From: Arabidopsis thaliana
Taxonomy: Eukaryota > Streptophyta > Magnoliopsida > Brassicales > Brassicaceae
Length of the DNA: 64,000 nt
Reading direction: 5' to 3'
Assembly (NCBI RefSeq): GCF_000001735.4
Contig: NC_003070.9
Span: forward strand, 12,704,001-12,768,000
Shown: in pieces, positions 24,541 through 36,004 of the stretch
Numbering within the stretch: the stretch's first letter is position 1
Layout: the number at the start of each line of letters is the position of its first letter
Notes under the pieces: generated by a model
The model's input: only the letters and a program-made list of their open reading frames with translations
Databases searched by the model: none
Told to the model about the DNA's origin: nothing
Program-made: the position numbers and the translations under genes

Positions 24541-24834
24541 TGTTTTGGCACCATAACATATAACATACTAATAATTGTTTTGATTACTTAGAGTGACAAC
24601 ATGAAGAATGAAGGAAAGACTTATACAAAACACACAAATATTTAGAAATTTCATCATTTTGTGTGATGCACTTATATTTAACCTTAGGACTCACTCTTCT
24701 CCGTTACTTCTTCTTATAGCTGTTTGTCATGTTCCTCGTTCTACCCTCATACCTCAATTTCTTCTTCTTCCTCGCAGACCTAGTTTCCTAACAAAACGGT
24801 CTCAATAGTTCAAGGCTTCTTGATACGATCGATG
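24541..24834. other. Flank between MULE and LRR-kinase remnant
   Basis: Short AT-rich stretch with a pyrimidine-rich part near 24700-24770. I see no feature in it. Confidence 0.4.
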
Positions 24835-25345
24835 GTATCATATCATTGTGTTATAGGAACCCGAGACGAGACAAATTAATCTGGCTTTGGTTTACCTTCG
24901 GTGCGGTGGTGCCACATGTTTATTATAGCTTTTTTTCATACATTTTTTCTGGGTTATTTATTTATCCAACAATATACTATATCTCCACAATAATACAAAA
25001 CATCTATTGTTAATATATGAAATAACAATTAGTGCGCTCAAAAACTCATTATTAAAATAATTAGATCAAATTTTGTTTATATTTATTTTTTTATTTTTGC
25101 TTATGTTTTTCTAAATTTTTGCATTTTCTTCTCTTATATTTTGAGTTTTTTTTTTTGTTATTCGAGAAAGTTAAATATCTATATATGCAATTAAACCAAC
25201 CACTCACATTAAAGGTAATACTAGAGAAAAGTTCGGCGGCTAATTTTCAAATATCTAAATCTTTTATGAAACAAAAATTATCAATCTTGTTATTTTCGGT
25301 ATTTTAGAACGAATTAGAAAAAAAAACATGAAAAAAACTTGAAAA
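24835..25345 (+). repeat. Inverted-repeat copy A (LRR-kinase flank)
   Basis: This AT-rich segment matches the reverse complement of 38157-38485 over most of its length. Shared blocks are TTCGAGAAAGTTAAATATCT, GACGAGACAAATTAATCTG and TAATTTTCAAATATCTAAAT, with small gaps between. Both copies end next to a fragment of the same receptor-kinase type, so the segment is probably intron or flank of that gene, duplicated in opposite orientation. Confidence 0.75.
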
Positions 25346-25639
25346 AAAAAACTACCCTATTTTAAGTTTTCATTTGAAAATATATTGTTCTCCATTTTTA
25401 ATAAAAACATTATTTTTAATATTGAAAATGACAGTTTTATCCAGATTTAAAACAAAAGTTATTTTCTTAATAAATTAAAACAGAATTCAAAATTTAGAAA
25501 AAGTTAAAATATAATAAATACAAAATATTAGTATAAATTTCAAAAAGAAAATTTGGTTGTCGATGTATTCAAAATATACGAAATATGTTTTAGTTATTAA
25601 TAATTTTTCAACTATTTGTTTTGAGGATAAACAGAGTTT

Positions 25640-25895
25640 ATTTATCTTGTATAGCTTCGGGGTTTTGATATTGGAAGTGATAATTGGGAAACATCCGAGA
25701 GATTTGGTTTCGAGTTTATCATCGTCTCCCGAAGAAACTCTGTCACTGAGAAGCATTTCCGATGAACGTGTATTAGTTTCACAGGGAAAAAATAGAGAGA
25801 AGCTCACAAAAATGGTGGAAATTGCTTTATCGTATTAACAAGCAGATCCGGAAACTCGGCCAACTATGTTGTCAATCTTCACTACATTTTCTTAA
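25640..25895 (+). pseudogene. LRR receptor kinase fragment (end of kinase domain)
   Basis: The frame reads LYSFGVLILEVIIGKHPRDL and continues to an in-frame TAA after EIALSY, then still encodes QADPETRPTMLSIFTTFS and a stop. This is kinase subdomains IX-XI with the conserved RPTM. The closest family is the MIK2-like leucine-rich-repeat receptor kinases (LRR XIIb type). At least one stop replaces the expected Cys/Leu region before QADPE, and everything upstream of subdomain IX is absent, so this is a relic. Confidence 0.75.
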
Positions 25896-26080
25896 AATGT
25901 TTCTTTCAATTTTTCTAAGGAGGCCAAATTATAGGTCCATTCTATGATAATTTTGTTAAAGATTTAGTTAAAAACAAAAAACAATACATTAAAAAAATTA
26001 TAGGTCCATTCTAAATTTCATTTTTGTGTTACTAATTTTTTTTTAATATTTAGAAGAAAAAAAAAAAATGGTGCCCTCTA
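25896..26080. other. Spacer before nested MULEs
   Basis: Low-complexity A/T-rich DNA. No feature seen. Confidence 0.4.
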
Positions 26081-26274
26081 ATTATTGAAGGGAATGTTCC
26101 ACTATGAGGCACTTTTAGAGAATGTTTTTCCATTTGAGGCACTTTATAGGGAATAGACACTTTTTCTACTAATTCTTTTTTTCTTAGACTTTTTTACCCT
26201 CAATTTAATATTTATGTTTTTAATTCTCAATTTCTCTTATTCTTCTTCTATGATCCTTACCCAAAATAAATAAA

Positions 26275-29200
26275 AAGAATATTACATTCTAGGACACTTT
26301 TAAAAAACTATGTACGGATTTAGACACTTTAAAATGATAAAGCACTTTGTCAAACTAAATTGTCCAATTTACCCTTTTTAACTGCAAACTCATTCTCTTT
26401 GTCATATCTTCTCAGCGCTTCTCCATCGATTTTATTTTTCTATTTCCAAAACCAAAATCAAATCTTTTACGAAAAATCAAAGTTCAAAAACGAGGGCTTT
26501 ATCTTCTAATCTCCGACATATTTGCTTTGACTCCTTGCTATGATTGTTTTTAAAAAGCTAATCAAGACATGATGGCGTAGTTGGTAGTAGCGGTGGCGGA
26601 GGGAGCTTTATGCCTTATTCGTCGTTTTGTTTGGTGCCTCTCTGCTCCTAATGACTCTGGTATCTCTGATCTACAAAATTAGAAAGTTCTTAATCTTATT
26701 CCACATCAGATCTGTAAATTTGAAAGTATTGTTTCTGATTGTTTGATTTCCTGAGATTAATCACTTCTAATTCAAAGTCAAGATGAAGAAAGAAACGAGA
26801 GGTTGAGACATGATGAAAATCAAAGTAACTTTTGTGAGTTTATGACGTTATACAATCGATGTATATTTGTTGAATTTCTATTGAATAAAAATCAGTAATT
26901 TTTGGGAATTGACATATCCTTCTGTCTTCTACCTATTACAAATAATTAGTATAGACGGGTGTATCCAAGTGAACTAATGGTCTTCATTGAGAGTGTAATA
27001 CAAATAAGATCTTCGTTAATTTTTTTTATAAAAGCTATGTAACTGACATTGTCCTACTGATGGGATTGTTTATACACAAGTGAATAAATGGTCAAAGAAA
27101 AATGGACAATGTACTTTGGATTGGCGTTTATTGGTCATGTATAGACTTGTTTATTGGTATAAAACTACCCAAGAAAATTGTAATTGATCCCTACAACTAT
27201 ATGGTCAACATAGAATGGTCGCTAGTGGATGGCTACTTGTAAAGGGTTAGAATATAAACACAAAGCATCGTAATGGACATAGTTTTTGAAATTGGTGGTT
27301 ATTACTTATGCTTTCTGTAGAAATTGTGTATTTGTGATTCTACAACGGTGTAGACATGGTTGTATGGACGTGGGGTGATGGATATGAATTATTGTACATT
27401 TGACAGGGAGAGTCGTTATATATTTTAGTAAACAGGACATATTAGGTATCATAAGTTTCAACTAAGTATCTGATTACAAACTTGCTTTTTGGTTAATTAA
27501 CAGAAAATGAAAGAAATACACAAGAGGAACATAATCACTTAAGATGATTGTAGTTTTACAAATAAATTCGTGTAGAATTTTGATTATATGAGTCTTGAAT
27601 GAATAAGAGCAGACTTATACATTAACTTTCGTGTAGAATGTATATGCTTAGTAAACAAGATTCCGTATGAACACATTTGAAATGGACACATTATTATAGA
27701 TCAGATAAGAATAACAAATGCAGAGAAAAGAATACGTGAAAGAAAACATGTTAATAAGATTTTGGGTTTTAGTTGGTATGGTTTTGCCTTTATATGAAAG
27801 CATGTTTGATGGGTCTCGTTCTTTTATGTAAGTAATGTATTGTTATTGTGGATATTGTGTTGAAAAAGAAAAAGACGCATGATTTGTTTTGACTAAGTTG
27901 TGATTCTTGCATCACCATGACACTCTTTTTCATTCGATAGAAAATTGATGAAAGCTCTACACATGAATCATTTGTGTTCAAGTGTTTGTCATGTTTCACC
28001 ATTACTCCACATGTTAAAGTCTAATTGGACAAGTTATAATGGATATAAACTATCATTAACTAATTGGGTTTTGAGTGTTGCTATTTGAAAGCAATGTCTA
28101 CATATTGTTCTTGGGGCTTGAAGACCTATAGGATTATTAGTTTATACATAATGAAATCGTGTTGGATGCTTTGATAGTTTGTTTCCATGAAAACTTGTCC
28201 AACAAGATGTGACCATGTGGAAATGATTTATTCTCATGTGCGAAGTAAAGTGCTCTTAGCTTAGAGGTTCAACGAAACATCAATTTATCAAGCTAGAATC
28301 AAATGGTACCAAACAAGCTGATCATATGGATATGAAATTCAATACTGGAATTTGCCAATCTGGTGCTCCATGGAATAGAACAGAGTAACGAGGACCTCGC
28401 ATCTCGGTAACCCCGTAATATCGAGGTTACTCCTAACAATTTTTGTTCTCACGGAATCTCTTCCATGTACGCTGCCATTTCTTCTTCTTTTTCGGGAGAG
28501 AGTTCAAATTCTCAGGTGGAATTTCAAAATCCAAATTAAGTAAGTCGAGAAACGTCCCACGTTACGTTATCACCGCCTCTCTCGTCGCCTTCTTGCAACA
28601 GATCTGAAACAAAGGAGAGTAACGAAAGAGGAACTTTCGATCTGCAACCGATCTCATCGTCTTCACAAACACAATTTCGCTAATATGAATCAAATATTTA
28701 CACAATCTAACAAAACTCTAAATTCTATTCGTAGAATTGAAGAATCGTCGCAAAACCTGGATCGATTGGTTGTAAGATTGAGGGAACAAATCTTCTTCTT
28801 CTTTCATCTCTAGATGTTACTGTCTGCTACACTCAAGCTTCCATCGTTAGTCACAAGCGCTGCCGCTCCGAAACCAATCGAATAAGCCTAATCGTTACTT
28901 AAATCTAGAGAGGCTTCTCCGTAAAGGAAAATACAAAAGCTACACGATTTTGAGAAAGTCTCTCATGTCTGATTTTGCAAAGAAAGACTGAAAGATGAAG
29001 AAAGAGATAGATAGAGAAAGAAAAGAAGGAGAAGAGTCGATGAAGATAAAAGAAGTAGACGATGAAGAAGAAAAAGAAGAAAAAAAAAGGTACAAATAGA
29101 GAAAGAATATATATTATGCTTTTTTGAGTAATTAAATTATATATATAATCTGATAATAGCTACAACTTCCATCCAACGACCCACTCATCATATACCAACT

Positions 29201-29336
29201 TTCAAACGCTAAAGTATTCTCGTTTTTATTTCTAGGGGCAAATTTGTCATAAATTCAATGAAAAAGTGCTTCATCCCTGCAAAGTGCCTCAAATAGAAAA
29301 AAATTCTTTAAAAGTGCCTAAACGTGTAACATTCCC
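26275..29336. mobile_element. Inner MULE nested in the outer one
   Basis: Terminal inverted repeats AAGAATATTAC (26275) and GTAACATTCCC (ending 29336), with further repeated GGACACTTTT/AAAAGTGCC blocks over 60-100 bases. They are flanked by the perfect 9-base duplication ATAAATAAA (26266-26274 and 29337-29345). The 3-kb interior has no convincing gene. It contains many TGGACA/TATGGAC words between about 26940 and 28050 and a purine-rich arm at 28980-29090. It belongs to the same end-sequence family as the outer element and inserted into it. Confidence 0.85.
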
Positions 29337-29342
29337 ATAAAT

Positions 29343-29345
<3 letters not shown>

Positions 29346-29408
<63 letters not shown>
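29346..29408 (+). repeat. (CT)n microsatellite
   Basis: About 30 uninterrupted CT dinucleotides directly beside the target duplication of the inner MULE. Confidence 0.97.
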
Positions 29409-29500
29409 ATGATTTGTAGCGCCTCTCTCTTTCCACGTCTCCATAACTTTTGGAGAAGTTTCTTAAACAATTCGATCTCGTTTATCTCAGGAATTTGGTA

Positions 29501-30100
29501 AAAGTTTTATGTCCATAAGGTCTCAGAGGTGGATGTCTCTGCAAACTGTAAGAAAAATCACCAAACGATTTTTTGGTGTCCATAATAACGAGTCCATTTA
29601 AATATATCCATTCAGAAAACTTTTTACTGATTCATATTCATTCTATATACCATGTCCATAATAACAGGAGATTCGATTAACCGTGGTTTGTAAAGAAACC
29701 AAAGTTTCATGTCCATAAGGTCTTGGAAGTGGAGGTCTCTTCAAACTGAAAGAAAAATCAACAAACAATTTTTTGGTGTCCATAATAACGAGTCCATTTA
29801 AATATATCCATTCAGAAACTTTTCTATTGATCTATATCCATTCTATATACCATGTCAATAATAACAGGAGATTCGATTAACTGTGTTTTGTAAAGAAACC
29901 AAAGTTCCATGTCCATAAGGTTTTGAAGGTAGAGGTCTCTGCAAACCGAAAGAAAAATCAACAAACAATGTTTTGGTGTCCATAATAACGAGTCCATTTA
30001 AATATATCTATTCGGAAACCTTTTTACTGCTCTATATCCATTCTGTATACCATGTCCATAATAACAGGAAATTCGATTAACCGGAATCTCGATGCTACAT
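29501..30100. repeat. Three tandem 200-bp repeats
   Basis: A unit of exactly 200 bases starts at 29501, 29701 and 29901, recognised by ATGTCCATAAGG near its start, GTCCATAATAACGAGTCCATT in the middle (first 20 bases shared) and CATGTCCATAATAACAGG near its end (the third copy reads AGGAA). Copies differ by scattered substitutions. The word GTCCATA occurs about three times per unit. The array is inside the outer MULE. Confidence 0.9.
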
Positions 30101-30561
30101 AGATGAAACGAGTTTGACACATGAGAGAGAGCAAAAATCAAATCAAGCCGCCATTGTTGAAGAAGAAGAAGTTTCTTAGATAACTAAATCTCAAATTTAT
30201 GTCAAAACAAATATTTAAATTGCAAAATAAATCACAATCTTAAAGAAACCAAGACCTCGTATTCTCCAATTAGTCCAGAGAGAAGAGAAAGCCATCGCGT
30301 ATAGTGGATTTGGAGATTAATTGCAGATTTGGAATTGAAGATATTGTGGGAAATGTTTTTTCTTCGATAAAGTGAGAAAAGAAAAGAAAAAAAGAGAGAA
30401 GAGATGGGAAAAGGAGAGAGAAAAGATGACCGATGGAAAAAATGTAGTTAAAAGGTAAATAAGCAAAATAATTTATCTAAAGTGACTTCTCCATTTAAAG
30501 TGCTTAATTAGGAACTAATTTTCAAAAAAGTGTCTAATCACGTAATATTCTCATTATTGAA

Positions 30562-31020
30562 ATATGGGATTGGACCCCCGGCCGTCGCACCTCTCACCCT
30601 CCTATCTAAGCCAGTACTAATGTAAACACAAATATAAAGCATTAATAATATTAATTCACTTGTATGTACGCTACAAATAAAACTACAACCATCGTATCCC
30701 AATGTGTTGAACAGAACAAGTGAATAATGAATCACAATCTGACATTGAAATCACAATCACAATCATAAATTTTGTCAAACTTTCGATAGATTTTCACCAG
30801 TTGTGTTCAAGTTTTCACAAGATTTCTTCGAATTATTACCGAATCTTCACCAGATTTCATCGAACAGTCATAGCATTTTCATCAAATTATGTTAAATTAT
30901 CACTGGAATTTAAGGAGATCCATCCTAATAGCAACACTAATCTTATTGAATTTAAGGTATTGATTGACAGATCCCAGCAAATTCTTCTATTTACATGCCG
31001 ATGCTCTGTTTGATCATGGC
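30562..31020. other. Spacer with degenerate short repeats
   Basis: The stretch 30780-30920 repeats variants of TTTTCACCAGATTTCATCGAA, giving a spurious open frame. It looks like decayed simple tandem sequence rather than a gene. Confidence 0.4.
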
Positions 31021-32385
31021 TCAAGATGAACGATGGCGACACACAAAGAAGATGATCCGTTTAAGATATACACATAGGTTTGTAAAGTTTTTTGGACATC
31101 CATGGACAACATATTGATATTTTCATATATTAAATTTATCGTGTTTAAATGAAAAAACGCATAAGGTTATTTTTGGCAAAAAGAAGGACTAATATTTTCT
31201 CTGTTTTAGAATGAAATATTGAAAAACTAATTAGACTCAGATGTATTGTTTCCCAGCCAATTCTCATAATAACTCAAAATTCTCAATATAAAATCGATTT
31301 TTACAAGAAGAAATGATACTGTTGATAATTTCAATACTGCCTTTTGTTAGATCGTGTTATATGCACATAATCCGTCTATTAGGGAGTACTTTTTCAAACT
31401 TTGTACCACTGCCTTCTCTTTCTGAACCCTTATGTTGTCAATTAGAGAATTTTGTACCATAGTCTATTGCCGATGATTGATAACTCTATCTTTATCAACA
31501 CAAAATATCATATACGAAGCATATGTTACTTCGATTTAATGCAAGATAAAATTGAACAACATATAGAGGCGATCGTAAGTTAAATGTTGATATTATCTTG
31601 TTTTTCTATCAAAACACATATGTTTAATTTATTAACTTAGTTATATTAATACTTTTTACATTTTGACCCTTCGCTTAATAAATTTCATTTGATGTCTATA
31701 ATACGATACACTTTAAGAGATTCAAGTATTTACTCTAAAAATATGTAAATTATTCTAATATCTAATTGTGTAATGTATGGGCGAGTAGTTTTTACCAATG
31801 GAGAATCACAAATAGTTTTTACAAATTAATTAATTTATATTGAATATTTTTGGTTGTCGATGTATTCGAAATATGTTTTGGTTGTTAATAAATTTTTCAA
31901 CTATGTTTTTTTTAAGATAAACACAGTTTATTTACCAATGAAGAATCACAAATAGTTTTTATAAATTGTTTAATTTCTATTGAATTTTTTTTCGGTTGAT
32001 TAAAATATATGAGCGAGTATATTATCGGAAAAAAACAAACATTGTAAACGAAAAAAAAAACAACGAAAATAGAGAACTGTTTAATAACATAGATCAGAAG
32101 AAGCACACAGCTTTTTATATACACTCCCCACCCACTTGAGAGTAATCTTCTCATGGTTTTATACACCAAATCTGATATGATTCATTTTCACTTACACAAA
32201 CCACAAAAAAAAAAATCCAATCAAATTACCAAACATTGCGCAAACCAATCAACCATTCTACACCGGAGGTAAAAAAACACAAGTAAAAATATCTTCTACT
32301 CTTCAAAATCAAACTTATTTATTTGGTTTCTTCCATTTCTAGTTGTTCCATCTTTTTTCCTTGGTGGGTTTCAAAAGATCTTTCA
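31021..32385. other. AT-rich spacer with a repeat related to 25.55 kb
   Basis: Two direct copies of a segment containing AGAATCACAAATAGTTTTTA lie at about 31795 and 31935. Between them 31849-31932 closely matches 25550-25640 (GGTTGTCGATGTATTC ... AAATATGTTTT ... ATTTTTCAACTAT). The rest is AT-rich without genes. The PP2C 3' UTR is expected at its right edge. Confidence 0.5.
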
Positions 32386-33727
32386 TCACCTTAATCTGAC
32401 GACAATGCAAGAAATATCATCTTTACTGTCTCTTCTAAGCGCTTCGGTTGTTAGTTCTTTCGCTGCTTTCAATGGATCTTTGATTCTTCTCGCAATATCA
32501 ATCGCCTCTTGGTTAGCCATCACCTACACATTTACACATCAAAACCGTTTTAATCCAAAAACGCCAACCAGTTCCTTCACAAATCACAAACATCATTGTT
32601 TACCTTCCATAGACCGTCACTAGCAAGAACAAGAACATCTGTGTGATCATCGATCGATGAATCTTTAACGTCAGGATCTGACCGTAGATGTGTTTTGAGG
32701 CTTTTGTCTCCAAAAGCACGAGAAACCGCTAGCTGCCCGTTAACCCGAGGGACATCTCCTGCAAAAAAAAAACAGAACATAAAACATGTGTTGGGATAAC
32801 TTTTATCTGAATTTGATACGTTTTGGTATTATCTGTAGGACCGCGAAATCCTGATTTGCAATAAATCAAACATCTTTATAAAACGATTAGGAAAGACGGT
32901 TTTCAAAAACGAGTGAAGGAGAAGACTAACCTGGCATGTTGGATACAAAGCCTCCTTTACCCTCGATGCTCAACCTTTCAGTGTGCGGCTCATGATCAAT
33001 AGTCATCTGTATTGCCTGACCTCCTTGAGATAGAACCGCCCGAGAATCACCCACATTTGCCACCCATAAACGCCGTCCATTCATCAGAATAGCGGTTACA
33101 GCCGTTGAGCCACCACGGCCTAAGTCAGAAGAATGTGACAGAATGGCTTGGTCTGTCTTCTCATAGGCAGCAATTATTGATCTCTGAGGATCATACCTAA
33201 ACTGCTCCTGAACACACACACACACCGTTTCAAACACGAGCCAGTAGATGCAGTGAAGAGCCTATATAATAGTGAAAATTTCTACACACCTCTTTGAGGA
33301 TATTGGAGAACAAATGCTTCTGTAGATAAGCAGGAACACGTTCACCCAAATGACCATCGTAGATTGCAAACAAACCGAGCTCGTTACCGTCTATTTTCAC
33401 GAATTTAGACACATGATAATCCTCCATTGGATGATTAGCTTTCCCTTTCACTAAGCTGTAACCGAATTTAATCTCGCCGTCGTTATTTCTCCCTTTTCCA
33501 GAACTAGTCGATGCCCTCCCAACCACAAGCTACACCAACCAACAAAGACAAATTCATATCTCATAATTGTTCAACATTAGACACAAAATGTTTAAGACAT
33601 CTCTCAAACTCAACAAGACATAGTACCATCTTAACCACTTATTGGCCCAAGAGAAAAGAAAAAAAAGACAAGATTTGAGATTACATACATCGTAGTCTGA
33701 AGAACCGAAGCAACATAACTTCGCCAT
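32386..33727 (-). CDS. Protein phosphatase 2C (PPM family), 282 aa
   Basis: Five exons, 33727-33689, 33529-33290, 33207-32931, 32758-32604 and 32523-32386, join in phase to 282 residues, the usual length of a small plant clade-F-type PP2C. Motifs in order: MEDYH (about residue 48), FAIYDGHLG (about 67-75, metal-binding DG), GGSTAVTAIL (about 126), VANVGDSRAVL (about 142), DHEP (about 162), SRAFGD (about 198), LASDGLWK (about 230-237) and DDISCIVVRLR at the end. All metal-binding Asp residues are present. It is a Mg/Mn-dependent Ser/Thr phosphatase, cytosolic or nuclear, and lacks a transit peptide or membrane segment. By synteny it should be At1g34750. No defects were seen. Confidence 0.92.
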
Positions 33728-34299
33728 GAGAGTCAGATGTTCCACAAAAATCTACTCAAAGATTTCAACAACCTGCAAAAACCGAACTTTTCAGAAACCC
33801 CCAAAAAAACATAGAAGTCCTTTTAATAAAACAAAACACGAAATCAGAAAGAACCCACATAAGGATTACCTCAAAATCGGAGAACCCAGGTTCCAAAAAC
33901 CATAAAGAAGGGATAATTTTGGAGCCTACCAGTACGCGGCTTGAGAGCAATACCGTGAAGAAAGGGTTATTGACAGACTCTGCAAATGTACTTTATTCAA
34001 AAGTCTTCGATAAAAAAACCACGGAATTAGTGGAAGACGACGACTACTACGACGAGTAGACTTCAATTTTTGCTGTTTTTTTTCCATTAGAAATGAAAAA
34101 CAAATCTCTTTCCTTGTTATTGGGTTCGTTGGTTGACTTTTTTGCCGTGTCTTAAAAGCAGAGTCGCTCTGGCTTTGTCCTCTTGTTTTCAATATGATTT
34201 AAATATTGTTAACTGGTTTAAGAGAGTAATCAGACATGTTATGTATCCATTCATTTGCTAAACGACGTCATTCTCAATTAAAGAAAACTCTTGAAATCA
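33728..34299. promoter_or_regulatory. PP2C upstream region
   Basis: This segment holds the PP2C 5' leader, probably with an intron, and its promoter. No separate gene was supported. Confidence 0.4.
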
Positions 34300-34309
34300 T
34301 TAATTAGCA

Positions 34310-36004
34310 TTCTCAAAAAAATCATGAACTTTCAAATTTGGGATAAAAAAACGTGAACTTTCGAAATGCCACTAAAATCATAAAGTTTCGTTTGACTTTT
34401 GATAAAATAATTAAGTTTCGTTGACTTTGCTATTTTGGACATGTCGTTAAGTTTTCGTTAACAACAAAACAACGGAGTTAACTTTTCGTTAACATTTTCC
34501 GTTAGAAGCGAAACGATGTCGTTTCAAAATGAAAATATATTACACAATATGTGCCAAGAAGGAATCAAACTCATGACTCTCCAGAATTATTACAAGCGCT
34601 CAACCAAATATGCTACGATAACGTTTTGATATTATTGTAAACTGAAATATTTATATATATACACAAAACTAATTAAAAATAACTTGTGAAATATAGAACG
34701 GGAAAAATGTCAAAAAAACATAAACTTTCAAATTTGGGATGAACAAAACATGAACTTCAAAAATGCCACTAAAATCGTAAAGTTTTGTTTGACTTTTAAT
34801 AAAATAGTAAAGTTTCGTTGACTTCGCCATTTTAGACATGTCGTTAAGTTTCCGTTAACAAAAAAAATACAGCGTTAATTTTCCGTTTAATATGTTCTGT
34901 TACAGACGAAACGACGTCGTTTGAAAATCTAAAATAAAATAACGATTGTGAGTCCACGAAAATCTAAAATAAAATAACGACGTCGATCCAGATACGTATT
35001 GTTTTCCTCAGATGCACTCAACCATTGGGGCCACGATATTATTCTAGTACAGATTGCAAACGGATCTATATAACATATACGTATGCAATTAATTAAAAAT
35101 AACCAAATATGTACAAATATTAAATATACATACCATAAATATACATTTCGAAATATCATATTTTTAATTTTACATATAGAGATTTCTTCTAAATGCATTG
35201 AATTTTTATCTGAAAATTTATTTTTTCTTCATTTTATTTTATGAAAAAAATTGAAACTTATGAAATTAGAAAATAGGCTAAAATTTATACAATCCTTCTC
35301 AAATAAATATAGGATTAATTTATACATGCACATAGAATTTTATTCAATTTAATTTTATAAATATTTTTAATTATAAAAACATATCTATTCGATAAATTAA
35401 CTTGTAATATATATATATATATATATATATAAGATAAACATAAAATATAATCATTCCATCTTCAAATAATTAAATGTGATGTTCATAATTAGATGGAAAC
35501 AATATAAGAAACCATTTATTTAGGCAATATATTTCATTTTCTCTATTTCATATGTTTCTTTTTTTATATAATTTAAGAAAGAATAATTTAAATTAAATGC
35601 ATTAATATAGATCTTTGTTTGGTTATTTTTAATTAATTGTATATTTATATCTTATATATATATGTGTTTTTCATTTTGTTAATATGTTCTCGTGGCTCAG
35701 TGGTTTAATGATTCTTTGAAAGGCAAAAGACCATAGGTTCGAATCCTTGTGGGTTTACTTTTTTCTTTTATTTAGAATTTCAAAACGACGTCGTTTCACT
35801 TTTAACAGAAAATGGTAACGGAGTGTTAATTCTGTGATTTTTTTGTTAACGGAAACTTAACGAGATGCCCGAAATGGCAAAGTCAACGAAACTTGACTAT
35901 TTAATCAAAAGTCAAACAAAACTTTACGATTTTAATGGCATTTTGAAAGTTTATGTTTTTTCTTCCCAAATTTGAAAGTTCGTGCTTTTTTTGACATTTT
36001 TCCC
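34310..36004. mobile_element. Foldback / MULE-like element with tRNA-like arms
   Basis: A terminal block of about 170 bases (AACTTTCAAATTTGGGA, AGTTTCGTTGACTT, GTCGTTAAGTTT) occurs as direct copies at 34312-34480 and 34700-34870 and inverted at 35820-36004. The palindrome AAACGACGTCGTTT or a variant follows each block (about 34510, 34910, 35790). Next comes a tRNA-like stretch in each arm. The right end is GACATTTTTCCC, mirrored by GGGAAAAATGTC at 34700. Duplicated left arms suggest a nested or rearranged insertion. No target duplication could be confirmed. Confidence 0.7.
35693..35756 (+). other. tRNA-like sequence with A and B boxes
   Basis: TGGCTCAGTGG (A-box like) and GGTTCGAATCC (perfect B-box like) are spaced as in a tRNA or tRNA-derived SINE promoter. 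The acceptor and anticodon stems do not pair well, so I do not call a functional tRNA. A diverged inverted counterpart lies at about 34555-34620. Confidence 0.55.

Larger units (their letters stand above)
26090..30552. mobile_element. Outer non-autonomous MULE with 9-bp target duplication
   Basis: The left end GGGAATGTTCCAC at 26090 and the right end GTAATATTCTC at 30552 are diverged inverted repeats, with repeated blocks such as GGCACTTT on the left and AAAGTGC on the right. They are flanked by the perfect 9-base direct repeat ATTATTGAA (26081-26089 and 30553-30561), the target-duplication length of Mutator elements. Inside lie a second complete element, a long CT microsatellite and three 200-bp tandem repeats. 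No transposase frame is present, so it would depend on a source in trans. Confidence 0.85.

Noticed and set aside
30720-31013. 97-codon plus-strand frame with repeated FHR and SSNY words
   Set aside because: The repeats come from degenerate short tandem DNA. No start context or homology supports a gene.
35693-35756. A functional tRNA gene
   Set aside because: A- and B-box words are good but acceptor and anticodon stems do not pair well and the copy lies in a foldback element.
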